Below, piece by piece: positions 14,925 through 16,682 of a DNA stretch of 16,682 bases; position 1 is the first letter of the stretch, and every line of letters starts with the position of its first letter. Source of the stretch: Pseudomonadota bacterium (GTDB taxonomy: Bacteria > Pseudomonadota > Alphaproteobacteria > Caulobacterales > Caulobacteraceae); contig JAEWJI010000051.1 in assembly GCA_023386645.1 (NCBI GenBank), positions 1 through 16,682 of the forward strand. The letters are read 5' to 3'. Made by a program: the position numbers and the translations under genes. Under the pieces are notes generated by a model. It was not told the DNA's origin. It was given only the letters and a program-made list of their open reading frames with translations, and made no database searches.

Positions 14925-15758
14925 ATGACGACGCATGATTTCGAGGGCAGAGTCGCGATCGTCACCGGCGGTGGTCGCGGGCTGGGCCGCGCGATGGCCC
15001 TCGGCCTGGCATGGGCCGGGGCGAGCGTGGTCATCTCGGCCGCGCGCGAGCCGGATGAGATCCGGGCCGTGGCGGACGGCATCAACGAGACGCTCGGTGC
15101 CGACCGCGTCCGCGCGGTGCAGGCCGACGTCACCCGCGAGGCCGACTGCCTCAATCTGGTGGGCGAGGCGATCACCGCGTTCGGTGGCCTCCACATCCTG
15201 GTCAACAACGCGGGCCGCGGAATGAAGTACGTGAGCGCCGACTTCCTGACCGAACCGACGAGGTTCTGGGAGGTCGACACCGGCACCTGGCGCACGATCA
15301 TCGACACGAACGTCAACGGCCCGTTCCTGATGGCCAAGGCAGCCGTCCCCCACCTGCTCCGCCAGGGATGGGGGCGGATCGTCAACATCACGATGAACCA
15401 CGAGACCATGCGCCGGGCCGGCTTCTCGCCCTACGGGCCGTCGAAGGCGGCGCTCGAATCCGAGACCGTGATCTGGGCCCAGGACCTCGCGGGAACCGGC
15501 GTCACGGTCAACGGGCTGCTGCCCGGAGGGGCCACCGACACCGGGATGATCCCGGAGGGCGTCTCCGAGGCGGTCCGGCGCCACCTGCTGCGACCGGATG
15601 TGATGGTCGAGCCTCTGCTCTGGCTGGCATCGGACGCCTCTGCCGACGTCACGGGCGCCCGCCTGGATGCGGCACGGTGGGAGACCGCGGTGCCCCCGGA
15701 GCAGGCGGCTGCCGGCGCGCTCGAGCCGGCGGGCTGGGCGAACCAGACCGCCGGCTGA
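14925..15758 (+). CDS. short-chain dehydrogenase/reductase (SDR)
   Basis: A 277-aa Rossmann-fold oxidoreductase with the NAD(P)-binding TGGGRGLG at residues 14-21, NNAG at 94-97, the structural asparagine in DTNVNG (about 129) and the catalytic pair Y170 and K174 in YGPSK. The usual serine 13 residues before the tyrosine is Met157 here, in ITMNH. After the Rossmann core comes PGGATDTG, then an unusual tail of about 50 residues (WETAVPPEQ...). ATG 14925 is preferred over the GTG at 14913 because GGAGG sits five bases before it. It follows tetR by 25 bases and is probably co-transcribed and regulated by it. The substrate is unknown. Confidence 0.92.
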   Translation: MTTHDFEGRVAIVTGGGRGLGRAMALGLAWAGASVVISAAREPDEIRAVADGINETLGADRVRAVQADVTREADCLNLVGEAITAFGGLHILVNNAGRGMKYVSADFLTEPTRFWEVDTGTWRTIIDTNVNGPFLMAKAAVPHLLRQGWGRIVNITMNHETMRRAGFSPYGPSKAALESETVIWAQDLAGTGVTVNGLLPGGATDTGMIPEGVSEAVRRHLLRPDVMVEPLLWLASDASADVTGARLDAARWETAVPPEQAAAGALEPAGWANQTAG

Positions 15759-15772
15759 CCCCGGCTCACCGC

Positions 15773-15795
15773 GGCAGCGCCGACAAGGCGCCGCC
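15773..15795. terminator. hairpin between convergent SDR and RibD-like genes
   Basis: GGC-A-GCGCC pairs with GGCGC-C-GCC around GACAA, giving eight pairs with one mismatch. It fills the 37-base gap between two convergent stop codons and could serve both directions. No T-run is present. Confidence 0.45.
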
Positions 15796-16371
15796 TCAGT
15801 CAGCCTCCCGCGCCGCGTCGTAGTCGAGCAGGATCGCGCCGGTGTCGAGTCTGCGGCAGGCGGTGAGCTCGAGTTCTGTCGCAGGCACTCCCGCCTCGAA
15901 GATGGAGCGTCCCGCGCCGGCCACGCGGGGCATGAGCAGCAGGCGGTAGTGGTCGACGAGGCCGGTCTTCACCAGCGCGGAGACGAGAGAGATGCCGCCG
16001 ACGGCGACGATCTCGCCGCCGTGGCGCTGTTTGATGCGTGCGACCGCTTCGTCCAGCGGGCCGTGTTCGACGCTGGCATTCCAGCCCGGCTGCTCCAGGG
16101 TGTCCGAGAAGACCACCTTGGGCAGACGGTTCATGGTCCGGGCGAACGCGCGGTACTCGTCGCCGTTCTCCTCGGTGTCCGCGGTGGGCCAGTAGGCCGC
16201 GTTGAATTCGAAGGCGGTACGCCCGTACAGCAGCAGTTGGCCGTCGTGAGCGTTCGCGTCCGACCAGTACTGCTGCATCTCGTCGGACCAGTCGGGTGAG
16301 ATGAGCTGACCGTCGGTGGTCTCGGTGAAGCCGTCGAGGGTCATGAACATCGCCACGGTGAGTGTTCCCAT
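15796..16371 (-). CDS. dihydrofolate reductase family protein (RibD C-terminal domain)
   Basis: A 191-aa protein covering a single RibD-C/DHFR-like domain. It opens with the family's TLTVAMFMTLDGFTE strand and loop, then LLYGRTAFE at about 47-56 (nucleotide-contacting GR.T), PKVVFSDTLEQPGWN, the AVGGISLVSALVKTGLVD glycine-rich cofactor loop and helix, and LLMPRVAGAGRSIFE. Such proteins are NADPH-binding reductases of mostly unknown substrate, not the essential folate enzyme. GGAG precedes the ATG closely. The gene lies 27 bases downstream of the MFS transporter gene on the same strand, so they probably share a transcript. Confidence 0.92.
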   Translation of the reverse strand: MGTLTVAMFMTLDGFTETTDGQLISPDWSDEMQQYWSDANAHDGQLLLYGRTAFEFNAAYWPTADTEENGDEYRAFARTMNRLPKVVFSDTLEQPGWNASVEHGPLDEAVARIKQRHGGEIVAVGGISLVSALVKTGLVDHYRLLLMPRVAGAGRSIFEAGVPATELELTACRRLDTGAILLDYDAAREAD

Positions 16372-16398
16372 TGTCGTTCTCCTTGCGTCGGTGGTGCC

Positions 16399-16682
16399 TT
16401 ATCGGGTGGTGGATGCGTTGTGCCGCACGAGCGTGAGCACGAGCGGCAGTGCCAGGGCGAGGGCGAGGAAGGCGGTGGCCGGCCCCACGAGAGCGGCGAG
16501 GGCGCTGACCACGAATGCTCCGGCCGCCATCCCGCCGTCGTAGCCGGCGTTCCAGAGTGCGCTGACCGTGCCGTACTGGCGCTCGTCCGCCCTCTCGTAC
16601 ATGGCGGAGATCGTGCTGTTCTGCAGCGCCCCGAAGCCCAGGCCGAAGACCACGCCCCCGGCGAGCACGAGCGGAGCAGTGG
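16399..16682 (-). CDS. 3' end of an MFS transporter gene (5' end outside window)
   Basis: The last 94 residues or so are present, ending at TAA 16399-16401. They contain two to three membrane helices: VVFGLGFGALQNSTISAMYE with its small-residue packing, AGYDGGMAAGAFVVSALAAL, and TAFLALALALPLVLTLV, with the cytoplasmic tail RHNASTTR. The 'G.G.G..Q......' helix followed by a 'G...G' helix is typical of the C-terminal half of drug-efflux-like major facilitator proteins. The substrate cannot be told from this part. It precedes the RibD-like gene in a likely operon. Confidence 0.8.
   Translation of the reverse strand, partial: TAPLVLAGGVVFGLGFGALQNSTISAMYERADERQYGTVSALWNAGYDGGMAAGAFVVSALAALVGPATAFLALALALPLVLTLVRHNASTTR

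Noticed and set aside
14288..15584. Two long minus-strand frames (373 and 273 codons)
   Set aside because: They are antisense to the TetR and SDR genes, whose motifs are unmistakable.

Overview
The window looks like chromosomal DNA of a high-GC actinobacterium. The codon choice, the DUF2510 membrane protein, a cell-wall-binding repeat 2 fragment and the Rhs protein type would suit Microbacteriaceae, but that placement is inference. It contains two stretches of ordinary chromosome interrupted by a genomic island of about 12.8 kb inserted in a tRNA-Ser(GCU) gene.

Left flank (1-1048): the 3' end of a small TfoX/YjbR-like protein gene, a four-helix DUF2510 membrane protein overlapping it by ATGA, then an intact tRNA-Ser(GCU). 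Right flank (13873-16682): the stem-loop that probably once terminated the tRNA transcript, a small hypothetical gene divergent from a TetR regulator with a palindromic operator between them, an SDR oxidoreductase behind tetR, and a convergent MFS transporter / RibD-like reductase pair.

Island (1028-13872): bounded by a 28-bp direct repeat equal to the 3' end of the tRNA gene. The repeat at the left completes the tRNA; the repeat at the right sits against the displaced tRNA terminator. No intact integrase remains, only a serine-recombinase fragment near the left end and a doubtful integrase tail near the right end. The cargo is a secreted polymorphic-toxin locus. A 970-aa exported DNRLRE/LamG protein is followed by a 2050-aa exported Rhs/YD-repeat protein with a variable C-terminal tip that may be an RNase. 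Behind it lie a probable immunity gene, an orphan gene tail, a four-helix membrane protein and another small unknown gene. The last 1.4 kb of the island is a scrap zone: an unknown minus-strand gene, a 103-bp fragment of a second rhs gene, and the C-terminal end of a cell-wall-binding protein.

As a working model, the two large proteins are exported by the general secretory route and displayed or released. The Rhs shell carries the toxin tip, and the small genes downstream protect the producer. The debris suggests repeated gain and loss of toxin/immunity modules, followed by loss of mobility.
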